From: Corynebacterium sp. 21KM1197
GTDB lineage: Bacteria; Actinomycetota; Actinomycetes; Mycobacteriales; Mycobacteriaceae
DNA length: 64,000 bases
NCBI RefSeq assembly: GCF_033783015.1
Contig: NZ_CP123907.1
Span: forward strand, 2,232,001-2,296,000
Direction of reading: 5' to 3'
This document shows positions 55,261-64,000 of the stretch, in pieces. Position 1 is the stretch's first letter. The number at the start of each line of letters is the position of its first letter. The translations under genes were made by a program, and so were the position numbers. The notes beneath the pieces are model-generated. The model saw nothing but the letters and a program-made list of their open reading frames with translations, made no database searches and was not told where the DNA came from.

Positions 55261-55605
55261 ATGGCTCGCAAGGAAGTCACCCAGTACTTTGATGATCTGA
55301 GCGGCACCCCTTTGGACGTGAATGAAGTGAATGTGGTTCGCTTTGCCCTCGATGGCACGGACTACATCATTGATCTTTCTGCCGAGAACGCGGAGAAGTT
55401 CCGCGAGATGTTCCGCCCCTACCTGGCCGTGGCGCGCAAGCACGCCGCCCCGGTCAGCGGCCGCCGCAACAGCGGCGCGGCCCGCAACAGCAAGGCCCGC
55501 GAGATCCGCCAGTGGGCCCTTGACCAGGGCAAGGACATCGCCCTGCGCGGCAAGATCCCCTCCGAGGTGATTGAGGCCTACAACCAGGCCCACCAGAATC
55601 GCTAA
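55261..55605 (+). CDS. lsr2: Lsr2 nucleoid-associated protein
   Basis: A 114-residue xenogeneic silencer. The N-terminal oligomerisation domain (about 1-60) includes TQYFDDLSGTPL and VRFALDGTDYIIDLS. After a basic linker, the DNA-binding part holds IRQWALDQGKDIALRGKIP, where the AT-hook-like loop is RGK in place of the common RGR. Such proteins silence AT-rich foreign DNA; the 15-24 kb island is a natural target. A TACAGT box lies shortly upstream of an ATG at 55203 that starts a short frame overlapping lsr2. Confidence 0.94.
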   Translation: MARKEVTQYFDDLSGTPLDVNEVNVVRFALDGTDYIIDLSAENAEKFREMFRPYLAVARKHAAPVSGRRNSGAARNSKAREIRQWALDQGKDIALRGKIPSEVIEAYNQAHQNR

Positions 55606-55617
55606 TTTTTCTCCCAC

Positions 55618-55651
55618 AAAAGCGGCCCCCTCCCCGAGGGTGGCCGCTTTT
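55618..55651. terminator. Bidirectional terminator after lsr2
   Basis: AAAAGCGGCC and GGCCGCTTTT give a perfect 10-bp stem with A/T runs on both sides, serving lsr2 and the convergent response regulator gene. Confidence 0.9.
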
Positions 55652-55658
55652 GTTATGC

Positions 55659-56309
55659 CTAAATCACGCCTTGTTCTCGCGCGGAGGCCACCGCGGAGGT
55701 ACGGGAACGCACACCTAACTTATCGTAAATGTGCACCAGATGGGATTTCACCGTGGCCTCAGAAAGCATGAGCTGTTGCCCGATTTCTCGGTTAGAACAA
55801 CCCTCAGCCACCAGTCCCAAGACCTCCAATTCCCGTGGCGTGAGGGAGGTGCGCGGGGTGCGCACGCGCGTCATCAATCGATCCGCCACCACCGGGGAAA
55901 GCGCGGAATCGCCCTCCGCCGCAGAGCGCACCGCCGCCAGGAGTTCCGTCGGAGGGGCGTCCTTGAGCAAATAGCCCACCGCCCCGGCCTCAATGGCCCC
56001 GAGAATATCGGCGTCCGTATCGTAATTGGTCACCACCAATACGCGCGGCGGACGCGCCATTGCTTGTTTAATGGCGCGGGTGGCCTCCGCCCCCGTGGTC
56101 ACCTTGGTGCCCTCCACCCCAGCCCCAAAGCGCAAATCCATGAGAATCACGTCAATGCCCCCGGCGTAGGCGGCGGAAATGGCGGCGTCCGCCGTGGCCA
56201 CCTCCCCGATCACCTCGATGTCCTCCGCCCCATCGAGGATGGCGCGCAGCCCCATCCGCACGATCTGATGGTCATCGGCCAAAAGAACCCTAATCGTTGA
56301 ACGACCCAT
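55659..56309 (-). CDS. NarL/FixJ-family response regulator
   Basis: A 216-residue regulator. The receiver domain carries DDHQIV, the phosphorylatable Asp in VILMDLRFG near residue 57 and Lys in YLLKDAP near 115. An unusual insertion-like segment (GVEGTKVTTGAEAT) follows the Asp. The LuxR-type HTH is SLTPRELEVLGLVAEGCSNREIG split at 160-182. Start ATG follows GGAAGGAAAAGG. Its partner kinase is encoded 40 bases upstream. Target genes unknown; corynebacterial relatives include heme-responsive systems. Confidence 0.93.
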   Translation of the reverse strand: MGRSTIRVLLADDHQIVRMGLRAILDGAEDIEVIGEVATADAAISAAYAGGIDVILMDLRFGAGVEGTKVTTGAEATRAIKQAMARPPRVLVVTNYDTDADILGAIEAGAVGYLLKDAPPTELLAAVRSAAEGDSALSPVVADRLMTRVRTPRTSLTPRELEVLGLVAEGCSNREIGQQLMLSEATVKSHLVHIYDKLGVRSRTSAVASAREQGVI

Positions 56310-56349
56310 CTAATTTCCTTTTCCTTCCGCGCGGGGGCGTACCTTCGTC

Positions 56350-57561
56350 TTAGTCTAATACGTCATTTTGTACTGGAATAGCCACGGACATCGCCGTTCC
56401 GCTCCCCGGCGCGGATTCCACGCTGAGGGTGCCTCCTACCTCCTCGGCGCGGCGTCGCATAGCATCAAGCCCCACGTGCCCCAGGCCCGCGGGACGCTGC
56501 GCCACGGCCTCGGGATCAAAGCCCCGGCCGTTATCCACCACGTCCAGGCGCACCTCCCCGGGCGCATAGCTCACGGTGATCCGCGCGCGGCTGGCCTGGG
56601 CGTGTTTGACCACGTTACCCACCGCCCCCTGCGCCACCCGCAGCAGCACGGCCTCCGTTTTCATCGGAAGGGCGCACACCTCCCCCTCGATGTCCACGTC
56701 GATCTCCATGTCCACGCTGGCGGCAAAGCTGGTGGCCACGCGGCGCAGGGCGGTCTCCAGCGAGGCGGAGGAGAGCCCCGCCGGTTGCAGCGCCGCGATC
56801 ATGGCTCGGGCCTCCGCGAGGTTATCGGAGGCGGTGCGGCGCGCCTGGTCGATCCTGGTGACCACCGGGGCGGCCGCCTCCGCGCTCAGCCCCGTGTCCC
56901 GCAGGTCCCGCTCGGCGGCGTGGAGCAGCATCTGAATGCTGGAGAGCCCCTGGGCCACGGTGTCGTGGATCTCGTGAGCGATACGCTGGCGCTCGGCCGC
57001 GATGCCCGCCGCGTGCTCGGAGGCGGCCAACTGCGTGCGGGTGGCCATGAGTTGGTCGATGAGTTCCTGGCGCTCCCGGCTCACCTGCCACAGGGTGCGG
57101 AAGGCGTAATAAATAGCCACCACCACCAGCGCGGATACCGCCGGGCCCATGACCGCCCCCACGGTTAGCCCCTTGGGTATCTGCGCCCCGATGGACACCG
57201 CCGTGGCGATCACCACCGCCACCACGCCGCGATAATCGTCCAGCACCCGGAGGTACAGGAAGAACAGGGAAAGGAGCAGGTACACGCTCACGTTGGCCAG
57301 GGGCAGCATGAGCACCCACAGCCCGGAAAGCCCGAGGAGCCACGTCAGCCGCGCCACCGGCGGCCAACCCTCCCACAGGTCCGAGCCGAAGAAGTAAAGG
57401 AAGGCAAAAAGCGCGCAGATAATCACGTTGATCACCGCGAACTTCCATTCCAGCTGCACCGAGGCGCTCACCGTGACGATGAGCAACACCGAGGTAAGCA
57501 CGTGAATGCCATTAATCAGGCTATTTTCCCCCGGCCGCTCCGGGCGTTCCACAGTGGTCAT
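56350..57561 (-). CDS. Sensor histidine kinase (HisKA_3 type)
   Basis: A 403-residue kinase with about five membrane helices in the first 165 residues and no large sensor domain, so the signal is probably sensed in or near the membrane. The phosphorylated His is in ERQRIAHEIHDTVAQG near residue 212; the ATPase domain has GNVVKHAQ and VVDNGRGFDPEA and GLGHVGLDAM. ATG (MTTVERP) is used since the upstream open frame runs into the divergent yidC-like gene. First gene of the two-component operon. Confidence 0.92.
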   Translation of the reverse strand: MTTVERPERPGENSLINGIHVLTSVLLIVTVSASVQLEWKFAVINVIICALFAFLYFFGSDLWEGWPPVARLTWLLGLSGLWVLMLPLANVSVYLLLSLFFLYLRVLDDYRGVVAVVIATAVSIGAQIPKGLTVGAVMGPAVSALVVVAIYYAFRTLWQVSRERQELIDQLMATRTQLAASEHAAGIAAERQRIAHEIHDTVAQGLSSIQMLLHAAERDLRDTGLSAEAAAPVVTRIDQARRTASDNLAEARAMIAALQPAGLSSASLETALRRVATSFAASVDMEIDVDIEGEVCALPMKTEAVLLRVAQGAVGNVVKHAQASRARITVSYAPGEVRLDVVDNGRGFDPEAVAQRPAGLGHVGLDAMRRRAEEVGGTLSVESAPGSGTAMSVAIPVQNDVLD

Positions 57562-57631
57562 ACTCCACACGGTACGCTTAGCAGCAGTTTCCCAGCACCT
57601 ATCCACAAAACTGGAAAGGCGGAATCCCACC

Positions 57632-58882
57632 GTGCTGAACCTCTTTGTCCTCCCCATCTCGGGGATTATGAAGATGTGGCACCTGTTTTTCCATTCCCTC
57701 CTGGGAATAGAGGAACACCATGCGTGGCTGCTCAGCCTCGTGGGGCTCATCATCGCGGTGCGCACCCTCATCGCGCCCTTCGCCTGGATGCAGTTCCGCG
57801 CCGCGCGCATATCCGTGCTCATGCGCCCGCATCTCGACGCCGTGCGCCGCGCCTACGCCGAGCGCACCGACCGGCGCGGCATGCTGGAGGAAATGGCGCT
57901 CACCAGCAAACTACGCAAGCGCTTCCAATACAAGCCCGCTGCGGGCTGTATCCCACCCATCATCCAACTCATCGCCTTCCTGGGCCTGTATCGCCTGCTG
58001 CTGCGGATCGCGCGCCCCACCGAGGGGATCGAGGGCGAGCACCATCGCATTGGGTTCCTCAGCGCTCACGACGTCGATTCCTTCCTGCACAGCACCTTCC
58101 TCGGCGTGCCGCTGCCCGCCTACCGCGCCATGAGCCCCGAGCAACTGGAGAACTTGGGCACCACCCGCGCCGAGATCACCGGCATGATCCTGCCCTTCCT
58201 CGTGCTCGCGGTGGTGTTTACCGTGCTCAACACGGCGCTCTCCCTGCACCGCACCCGGCAGTCCCTGGATTACGCCTCCGGCTTTGCCCTCAACATCTAT
58301 AAGATCACGCTCATACTGGCCATCGTAGTGCCCTTCATGCTGGTCTCCGCCGGGCTCTTTGGCCCGCTGCCCGTGGCCATCATCCTGTACTGGTTTGGCA
58401 ATAACCTCTGGACCCTCCTGCAAAACGCCCTCATTCACCTGGCCCTGCGCAGCCGACTGCCCCTGGACAAGGAGCACCGCGCGTACTTCCAGCGCCAGCG
58501 CGAGGAGCACCAGGGGATCCGTCAGCGCGAGCGCGAGGAGCGCCGCGAGATCAGGGCGCTGCGGCTCAAGGGGCTGGGTTCTGCGGAGCACCGCCAACTA
58601 GCCACCAAGAAATCACGCCTGCGCAAGGTGCAGCGCGCGGCAGAGAAGAAACACCGCAAGGACATCGCCCAGGCGAAGAAGCAGACGCGGCGCGGCATCA
58701 TCGCCGAGGCCAAGGCCGCCAAGAAGGGGCAGGCCGGGGCTCCCGCAGTACCCGCTGCTACCGACGCCCAAACCCCCACCGTGGGCAAGCACTCCCTCGA
58801 CCGGGAATGGGCTGGGCGCATGAGGATCGAGGTGCCCGAGGAGCGCCGAGGCCAAGGCGGACGGCACCGCCGCGAGGAATAA
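57632..58882 (+). CDS. yidC: YidC/OxaA-family membrane protein insertase
   Basis: A 416-residue insertase starting with GTG. Helices are at about 7-45, 105-125, 185-210 and 225-265; the typical YKPAAGCIPPIIQLIAFLGL block and PVAIILYWFGNNLWTLLQN are present. The tail from about 290 is a very basic, coiled-coil-like stretch (RQREREERREIRAL), as in ribosome-contacting YidC2-type proteins. The main yidC is usually found by rnpA near the origin, so this is likely a second copy. Confidence 0.88.
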   Translation: MLNLFVLPISGIMKMWHLFFHSLLGIEEHHAWLLSLVGLIIAVRTLIAPFAWMQFRAARISVLMRPHLDAVRRAYAERTDRRGMLEEMALTSKLRKRFQYKPAAGCIPPIIQLIAFLGLYRLLLRIARPTEGIEGEHHRIGFLSAHDVDSFLHSTFLGVPLPAYRAMSPEQLENLGTTRAEITGMILPFLVLAVVFTVLNTALSLHRTRQSLDYASGFALNIYKITLILAIVVPFMLVSAGLFGPLPVAIILYWFGNNLWTLLQNALIHLALRSRLPLDKEHRAYFQRQREEHQGIRQREREERREIRALRLKGLGSAEHRQLATKKSRLRKVQRAAEKKHRKDIAQAKKQTRRGIIAEAKAAKKGQAGAPAVPAATDAQTPTVGKHSLDREWAGRMRIEVPEERRGQGGRHRREE

Positions 58883-58888
58883 AAGACT

Positions 58889-59524
58889 CTAGATGGAGTA
58901 ATCCGCGGGGGGTTCCGCGAGCATCTGGCGGGCCAAGGTGCGCGCCGATTCCAGGGGCTCGATGGTGCGGGACATGCGCGAGCCCGCCACGCCACCATCG
59001 AGGAAGATCAACAGGTGCCCGGCCTGAGTCTCGCTGGGATAGCCGTTGCGCAGGGTGAGCAACTGCGTGAGCGTGCTCTTACACCACTGCCGGTGATCCA
59101 TCACCGCGCGGATAATATCGTGCTCTGCTTCCGTCTCCGGCTTGGGGTACTCACACACGGCGTTGAGGAAGTGAGAACCACGGTAATTCTCCGCGGGCAT
59201 TTGCTCTATGTATTGATCGAAGAAGGCCAGGATCTTCGCGTCCGCGTCCTGCATGTCCTTGGTGCGCTCGGCCCAGGCCTCGCGCCAGGCGGCGTCGAGA
59301 CGCTCAATATAGGCCACGACCAGGGCGTCCTTAGAGCCAAAGAGGGAGTAGAGCGAGGCCTTGGCCACGTCCGCCTCGCGGAGGATCCGGTCAATGCCGA
59401 TGACGCGGACGCCCTCGGTGGTAAAGAGGTTGGTGGCGGAGGCGAGCAGGCGTTCCCGTGGGCTTGGACGGCTCCGCCTGCGCGAGGTGCCGGACGCGGA
59501 CTTCCGCCCCTTGGTACTGGCCAC
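58889..59524 (-). CDS. TetR-family transcriptional regulator
   Basis: A 211-residue regulator. The HTH covers about 22-70: RERLLASATNLFTTEGVRVIG and ADVAKASLYSLFGSKDALV overlap the standard pattern. The C-terminal ligand domain includes RGSHFLNAVCEYP and HLLIFLDGGVAGSR. GTG start has AAGGAC 9 bases upstream. It is not an ArpA-type butyrolactone receptor by any pattern I recognise, and it lies 35 kb from the AfsA operon. Confidence 0.9.
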   Translation of the reverse strand: MASTKGRKSASGTSRRRSRPSPRERLLASATNLFTTEGVRVIGIDRILREADVAKASLYSLFGSKDALVVAYIERLDAAWREAWAERTKDMQDADAKILAFFDQYIEQMPAENYRGSHFLNAVCEYPKPETEAEHDIIRAVMDHRQWCKSTLTQLLTLRNGYPSETQAGHLLIFLDGGVAGSRMSRTIEPLESARTLARQMLAEPPADYSI

Positions 59525-59603
59525 TGATTCTTGTCCTTCCCTTTACCACCGCAGAACACGTACCCCCACATAATAGACAAATCTGTCCATTTTGACGAAA
59601 CAA

Positions 59604-59642
59604 CCCCCGGCCCCTGTGCTCACTCACACAGGAACCGGGGGG
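59604..59642 (-). terminator. Terminator after the GlsB-like gene
   Basis: CCCCCGG...CCTGTG pairs with CACAGG...CCGGGGG; on the minus strand it is followed by TTGTTTCG. It ends the usp-GlsB transcript. Confidence 0.75.
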
Positions 59643-59657
59643 TTACTCAGGGATAGG

Positions 59658-59921
59658 CTAGCGGCCGATCTTATTGACGATCGACAACAAAATCACCGAA
59701 CCCAGCACGCAGGTGAAGAAGCTAAAGATCAGCCCGCCACCGGCAACGTCCACGCCAAAGAGATTCAGGATCCAGCCACCCAACAGACCACCGGCGATAC
59801 CCACCAGCACGTTGAGCACCAGACCCTGCTGGGCGTCCGTGCCCTTGATCTTGGACGCGACCCATCCGGCAAGACCACCAATAATGACCCAGGCGAGAAA
59901 GCCCATGCTCAAGCCGCTCAT
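59658..59921 (-). CDS. GlsB/YeaQ/YmgE-family stress membrane protein
   Basis: An 87-residue protein with three short hydrophobic helices: FLAWVIIGGLAGWVASKI, VLNVLVGIAGGLLGGWIL and FSFFTCVLGSVILLSIV. The Gly-rich pattern is typical of transglycosylase-associated/GlsB proteins. It starts 16 bases after the universal stress protein gene, forming a stress operon. Confidence 0.9.
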   Translation of the reverse strand: MSGLSMGFLAWVIIGGLAGWVASKIKGTDAQQGLVLNVLVGIAGGLLGGWILNLFGVDVAGGGLIFSFFTCVLGSVILLSIVNKIGR

Positions 59922-59937
59922 ACGCCACTCCTTATGT

Positions 59938-60831
59938 TTATTTTTCTGGACGAACCACCATCATAGGACACGGAGCGGACTGCAACAAGGCCCGGGAGGT
60001 GGAACCCAGCAACATGCCCTTGAAGCCACCGCGACCATGCGAGCCCACCACCAGCAACTGGGCATTCTCCGCCGCCTCCACCAGGGCACGCACCGGGCGA
60101 TCCCTGGTGATCACCTTGGTAACCTCCACGTCCGGGTACTGCTCCATGAACGAGGCCAGGCGAGAATCCAACAACTCGCGCTGCTCCGCCTCCACCTCCT
60201 CCCACTGCTGCTGCGCGGCGGACAACCCCGCGAGCGAGGCCTGCACCTGCATATCCATCCAGGTGTGCACCGCCACCAGCTCGGCGTCGCGCGCATTCGC
60301 CTCAGCGAAGGCGTAATCCGTTGCGCGCTGGGAAACCTCGGAGCCATCCACGCCGATGATCACGGGGCCGTACTTGGTGTTCTCATTGACCGGATTATCC
60401 GCGCGAACCACCACCACGGGGCAGGAGGCGTGCGACACCACGGCGGCGGAAACCGAGCCCATCACCATGCCCGACAGCCCGCCCAGGCCACGCGAACCCA
60501 TGACGATCATCGTCACGTCCTTGGACATCTCCAACAGCATGTCAATCGGAGAGCCCTCCGCGAGGGTGTGCCCGATCTTGATCTCCGGGGCAACCTCGTG
60601 CGCGATGCCGCGCGCCTCCTCGATCTTTTCCATCGCCTCGCTCTGGAGGTCGTCGAAAAGCTCCTGCGGGGGCACCATACCCTCCGCGTAGAGGTACTGC
60701 GGCATGGTGTAACTCGATGCCAGGCGCAGCGGCACACCCCGCTTATTCGCGGTATTCGCCGCCCAGCGCACAGCCATCTTGGCGGCCTCCGAGCCGTCCA
60801 CTGCCACAACGATGATTCCTTCTGTACTCAT
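59938..60831 (-). CDS. Universal stress protein, tandem UspA domains
   Basis: A 297-residue protein with two UspA domains. Each carries an ATP-binding G-2x-G-9x-G-S/T loop: GSRGLGGLSGMVMGSVS near 125 and GSHGRGGFKGMLLGSTS near 265. Domain starts are IIVVAVDGSEAA and VIIGVDGSEVS. Matches mycobacterial two-domain USPs. ATG at MSTEGI follows an AGGGGACG-type site. Confidence 0.94.
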   Translation of the reverse strand: MSTEGIIVVAVDGSEAAKMAVRWAANTANKRGVPLRLASSYTMPQYLYAEGMVPPQELFDDLQSEAMEKIEEARGIAHEVAPEIKIGHTLAEGSPIDMLLEMSKDVTMIVMGSRGLGGLSGMVMGSVSAAVVSHASCPVVVVRADNPVNENTKYGPVIIGVDGSEVSQRATDYAFAEANARDAELVAVHTWMDMQVQASLAGLSAAQQQWEEVEAEQRELLDSRLASFMEQYPDVEVTKVITRDRPVRALVEAAENAQLLVVGSHGRGGFKGMLLGSTSRALLQSAPCPMMVVRPEK

Positions 60832-60892
60832 CGCGTCCCCTTTCCTCAGACTGGACCCAACACCCCTCATATTACCCCTCTACAGTGGACAC

Positions 60893-61867
60893 ATGGTTGC
60901 TTTTCGACGCCGACGCACACCCCCGCCTCTCCCCATCCGCGACGGGCTCAACCCCTCCCGCGTCCGCGTCCCCGAGGGCACCACCCTCACCGCCCAAGAG
61001 TTCCTCAGCCACCTGATTCTCTCCCAACGGCACCGGCACCCCGAGGATAATTCCGAGGCCATTCTCGCGCGCTTTCATGCCGGGGAGGTACGGCTCCGCG
61101 ACGGACAGGCCCTTGCTCCCGGCGACACCCTGCGGCCCGGTACCGACGTGTGGTTCTACCGCACCCCCGCTCCGGAAAAACCCGTGCCCTATGAAATACG
61201 GATAATCCACGAGGACGAATCCCTTTTAGTGGTGGATAAACCACCATTCCTAGCCACCATGCCACGCGGCGAGCACATTACCGAGACCGCCACGGTGCGT
61301 TTGCGCCGCCTCACCGGCAATAACGACCTCACCCCCGCGCACCGCCTTGACCGGCTCACCTCCGGGCTACTTTTATTTACTAAAAGACCCGAAATACGAG
61401 GGGCGTATCAGGAACTCTTTGCCTCGCGGAAAGTCACCAAAACATACGAGGCCATTGCGCCTTACGACGCCGCCTTGGCCGCCGCCTGCGGGGGTTTTAG
61501 AGGTTCTGACTCGGGAGAAGCGCGCGTGGAGCACCCCGTGGAATGGCGCTCCCACATCACCAAAACCCCCGGTGACCTCCAGGCCCGAACATGGCCGGAA
61601 CGAGAGCCCAACGCACATACCACGCTGCTGGGGATTCGGCCCGACCCCGATGGGAAATGGGCGGCTTATACCTTGCGGCCACACACCGGGAAAACGCACC
61701 AATTGCGCATGCACATGGCTGCCGCCGGGGTGCCGATCCAGGGGGATCCTCTCTATCCCGTTGTTCGGAGAGAGGAAGAGGATTTCAATAAGCCCTTGCG
61801 GCTGCGCGCCATAGGGCTAGAATTCATCGACCCGCTCAACGGGGAGAAAAGGGTATATTCCGTGTGA
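60893..61867 (+). CDS. RluA-family pseudouridine synthase
   Basis: A 324-residue RNA-modifying enzyme. An N-terminal S4-like region (about 20-85) precedes the catalytic domain with IRIIHEDESLLVVDKP, PAHRLDRLTSGLLLFTK containing the catalytic Asp, and RPHTGKTHQLRMHMA. The target uridine (23S rRNA or tRNA) cannot be told from sequence. ATG (MVAFRRR) is used; upstream reading overlaps the divergent usp promoter. Confidence 0.92.
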   Translation: MVAFRRRRTPPPLPIRDGLNPSRVRVPEGTTLTAQEFLSHLILSQRHRHPEDNSEAILARFHAGEVRLRDGQALAPGDTLRPGTDVWFYRTPAPEKPVPYEIRIIHEDESLLVVDKPPFLATMPRGEHITETATVRLRRLTGNNDLTPAHRLDRLTSGLLLFTKRPEIRGAYQELFASRKVTKTYEAIAPYDAALAAACGGFRGSDSGEARVEHPVEWRSHITKTPGDLQARTWPEREPNAHTTLLGIRPDPDGKWAAYTLRPHTGKTHQLRMHMAAAGVPIQGDPLYPVVRREEEDFNKPLRLRAIGLEFIDPLNGEKRVYSV

Positions 61868-61982
61868 GGTTAGTACTCATTGTGGTGTGTTTTGGTTGTA
61901 GTCCCGCACCCACCCCACAAACACACAACAGACCCCCAGAACACAAGGGAAATCCCCCACCCCCACCACAACAACAAAGAAG

Positions 61983-62026
61983 AGGGTGGTGTAAAGAAAC
62001 CATCTCCTGGTTTCCTTACACCACCC
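61983..62026 (-). terminator. rRNA operon terminator
   Basis: A 19-bp near-perfect stem (GGGTGGTGTAA...GAAACCA against its inverse, one mismatch) with a 5-base loop, about 20 bases beyond the 5S 3' end on the minus strand. CTTCTTTG follows. Position and strength fit an rrn terminator. Confidence 0.85.
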
Positions 62027-62046
62027 TCCTACTTATGAATTTTTAG

Positions 62047-62167
62047 TGTTGGCGGCAACCTACTCTCCCACACCCCAACGAATGCAGTACCATCAGCATG
62101 AAATGGGCTTAGCTACCGGGTTCGAAAAGGGACCGGGCGTTTCCCCACCACCATCAACCACCAACAC
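62047..62167 (-). rRNA. rrf: 5S ribosomal RNA
   Basis: On the minus strand the 5' GTGTTGGTGG pairs with the 3' CCGCCAACAC, giving helix I of a 121-nt 5S rRNA. Internal landmarks are CCCGGTCCCTTTTCGAACCC and GGGAGAGTAGGT. It follows the 23S gene in the usual order, so the operon runs leftwards. Confidence 0.93.
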
Positions 62168-62259
62168 AACCAACCACCCCACAGGGGCGTGTCATGCCAG
62201 ACACTGCACAGCAGACGCAAACACCACACAAACTGTGTGCTCGTTACACAACGCATGTT

Positions 62260-64000
<1,741 letters not shown>

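Noticed and set aside
58889..59524. TetR protein as butyrolactone receptor for the AfsA operon
   Set aside because: Located 35 kb away beside unrelated stress genes and without receptor-type features.

Overview
This window is chromosomal DNA of a mycolic-acid-bearing actinobacterium, almost certainly a Corynebacterium. It carries two mycolyltransferases of the antigen 85 type, the arabinogalactan genes for galactofuranosyltransferase GlfT2, UDP-galactopyranose mutase and decaprenyl-phosphate phosphoribosyltransferase, an Lsr2 nucleoid protein, and a gene order (serS, septum-formation protein, metallopeptidase, phosphoglycerate-mutase-like protein, pheA) that matches the Rv383x region of Mycobacterium tuberculosis. 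Most of the window is GC-rich. Three stretches are visibly AT-rich: 10.4-11.4 kb, 15.2-24.5 kb and a few small-gene pockets.

Layout. 0-10.4 kb: cell-envelope locus (two mycolyltransferases, UbiA, PAP2 phosphatase, GlfT2, Glf, a PGRP amidase-like protein), interrupted by a divergent small-protein/HTH-regulator pair that shares a 13-bp operator-like sequence. 10.4-11.4 kb: three copies of a short palindromic repeat and a toxin-antitoxin-like pair. 11.4-15.2 kb: an ABC exporter (ATPase plus FtsX-type permease) and a HAD phosphatase. 15.2-24.5 kb: an AT-rich accessory island. It holds a frameshifted MFS transporter, then on the opposite strand a tight six-gene operon of an AfsA-type butyrolactone/furan synthase, HAD phosphatase, 14-TM exporter, cytochrome P450, FAD monooxygenase and a DUF5593-like protein, followed by two small secreted/membrane peptides. 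24.5-32 kb: glycerol catabolism (glpK, glpF, glpD), an acyltransferase fused to a degenerate HAD domain, and a secreted lipase-like hydrolase. 32-47 kb: serS to ldh, mostly conserved housekeeping genes with several small membrane proteins. 47-62 kb: a membrane-anchored alpha/beta hydrolase, msrA, sodA, a membrane/cupredoxin fusion, lsr2, a two-component system, a second YidC, stress proteins and a pseudouridine synthase. 62 kb to the end: the 3' part of an rRNA operon on the minus strand (5S and most of a partial 23S).

The strongest candidate for an undescribed system is the 16.8-23.6 kb operon. AfsA-type enzymes join a beta-ketoacyl chain to dihydroxyacetone phosphate, and a phosphatase is the expected second step, as in methylenomycin-furan synthesis by MmfL and MmfP. 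Here those two genes sit with two oxygenases and a drug-type exporter, suggesting a small diffusible butyrolactone, butenolide or furan that is made, oxidised and exported. No ArpA-type receptor is visible next to it. A second DNA-level signal is the 11-mer GCTTATCGACG, found nine times across the GC-rich part of the window in several reading frames and once as an inverted pair between serS and a divergent GntR gene.
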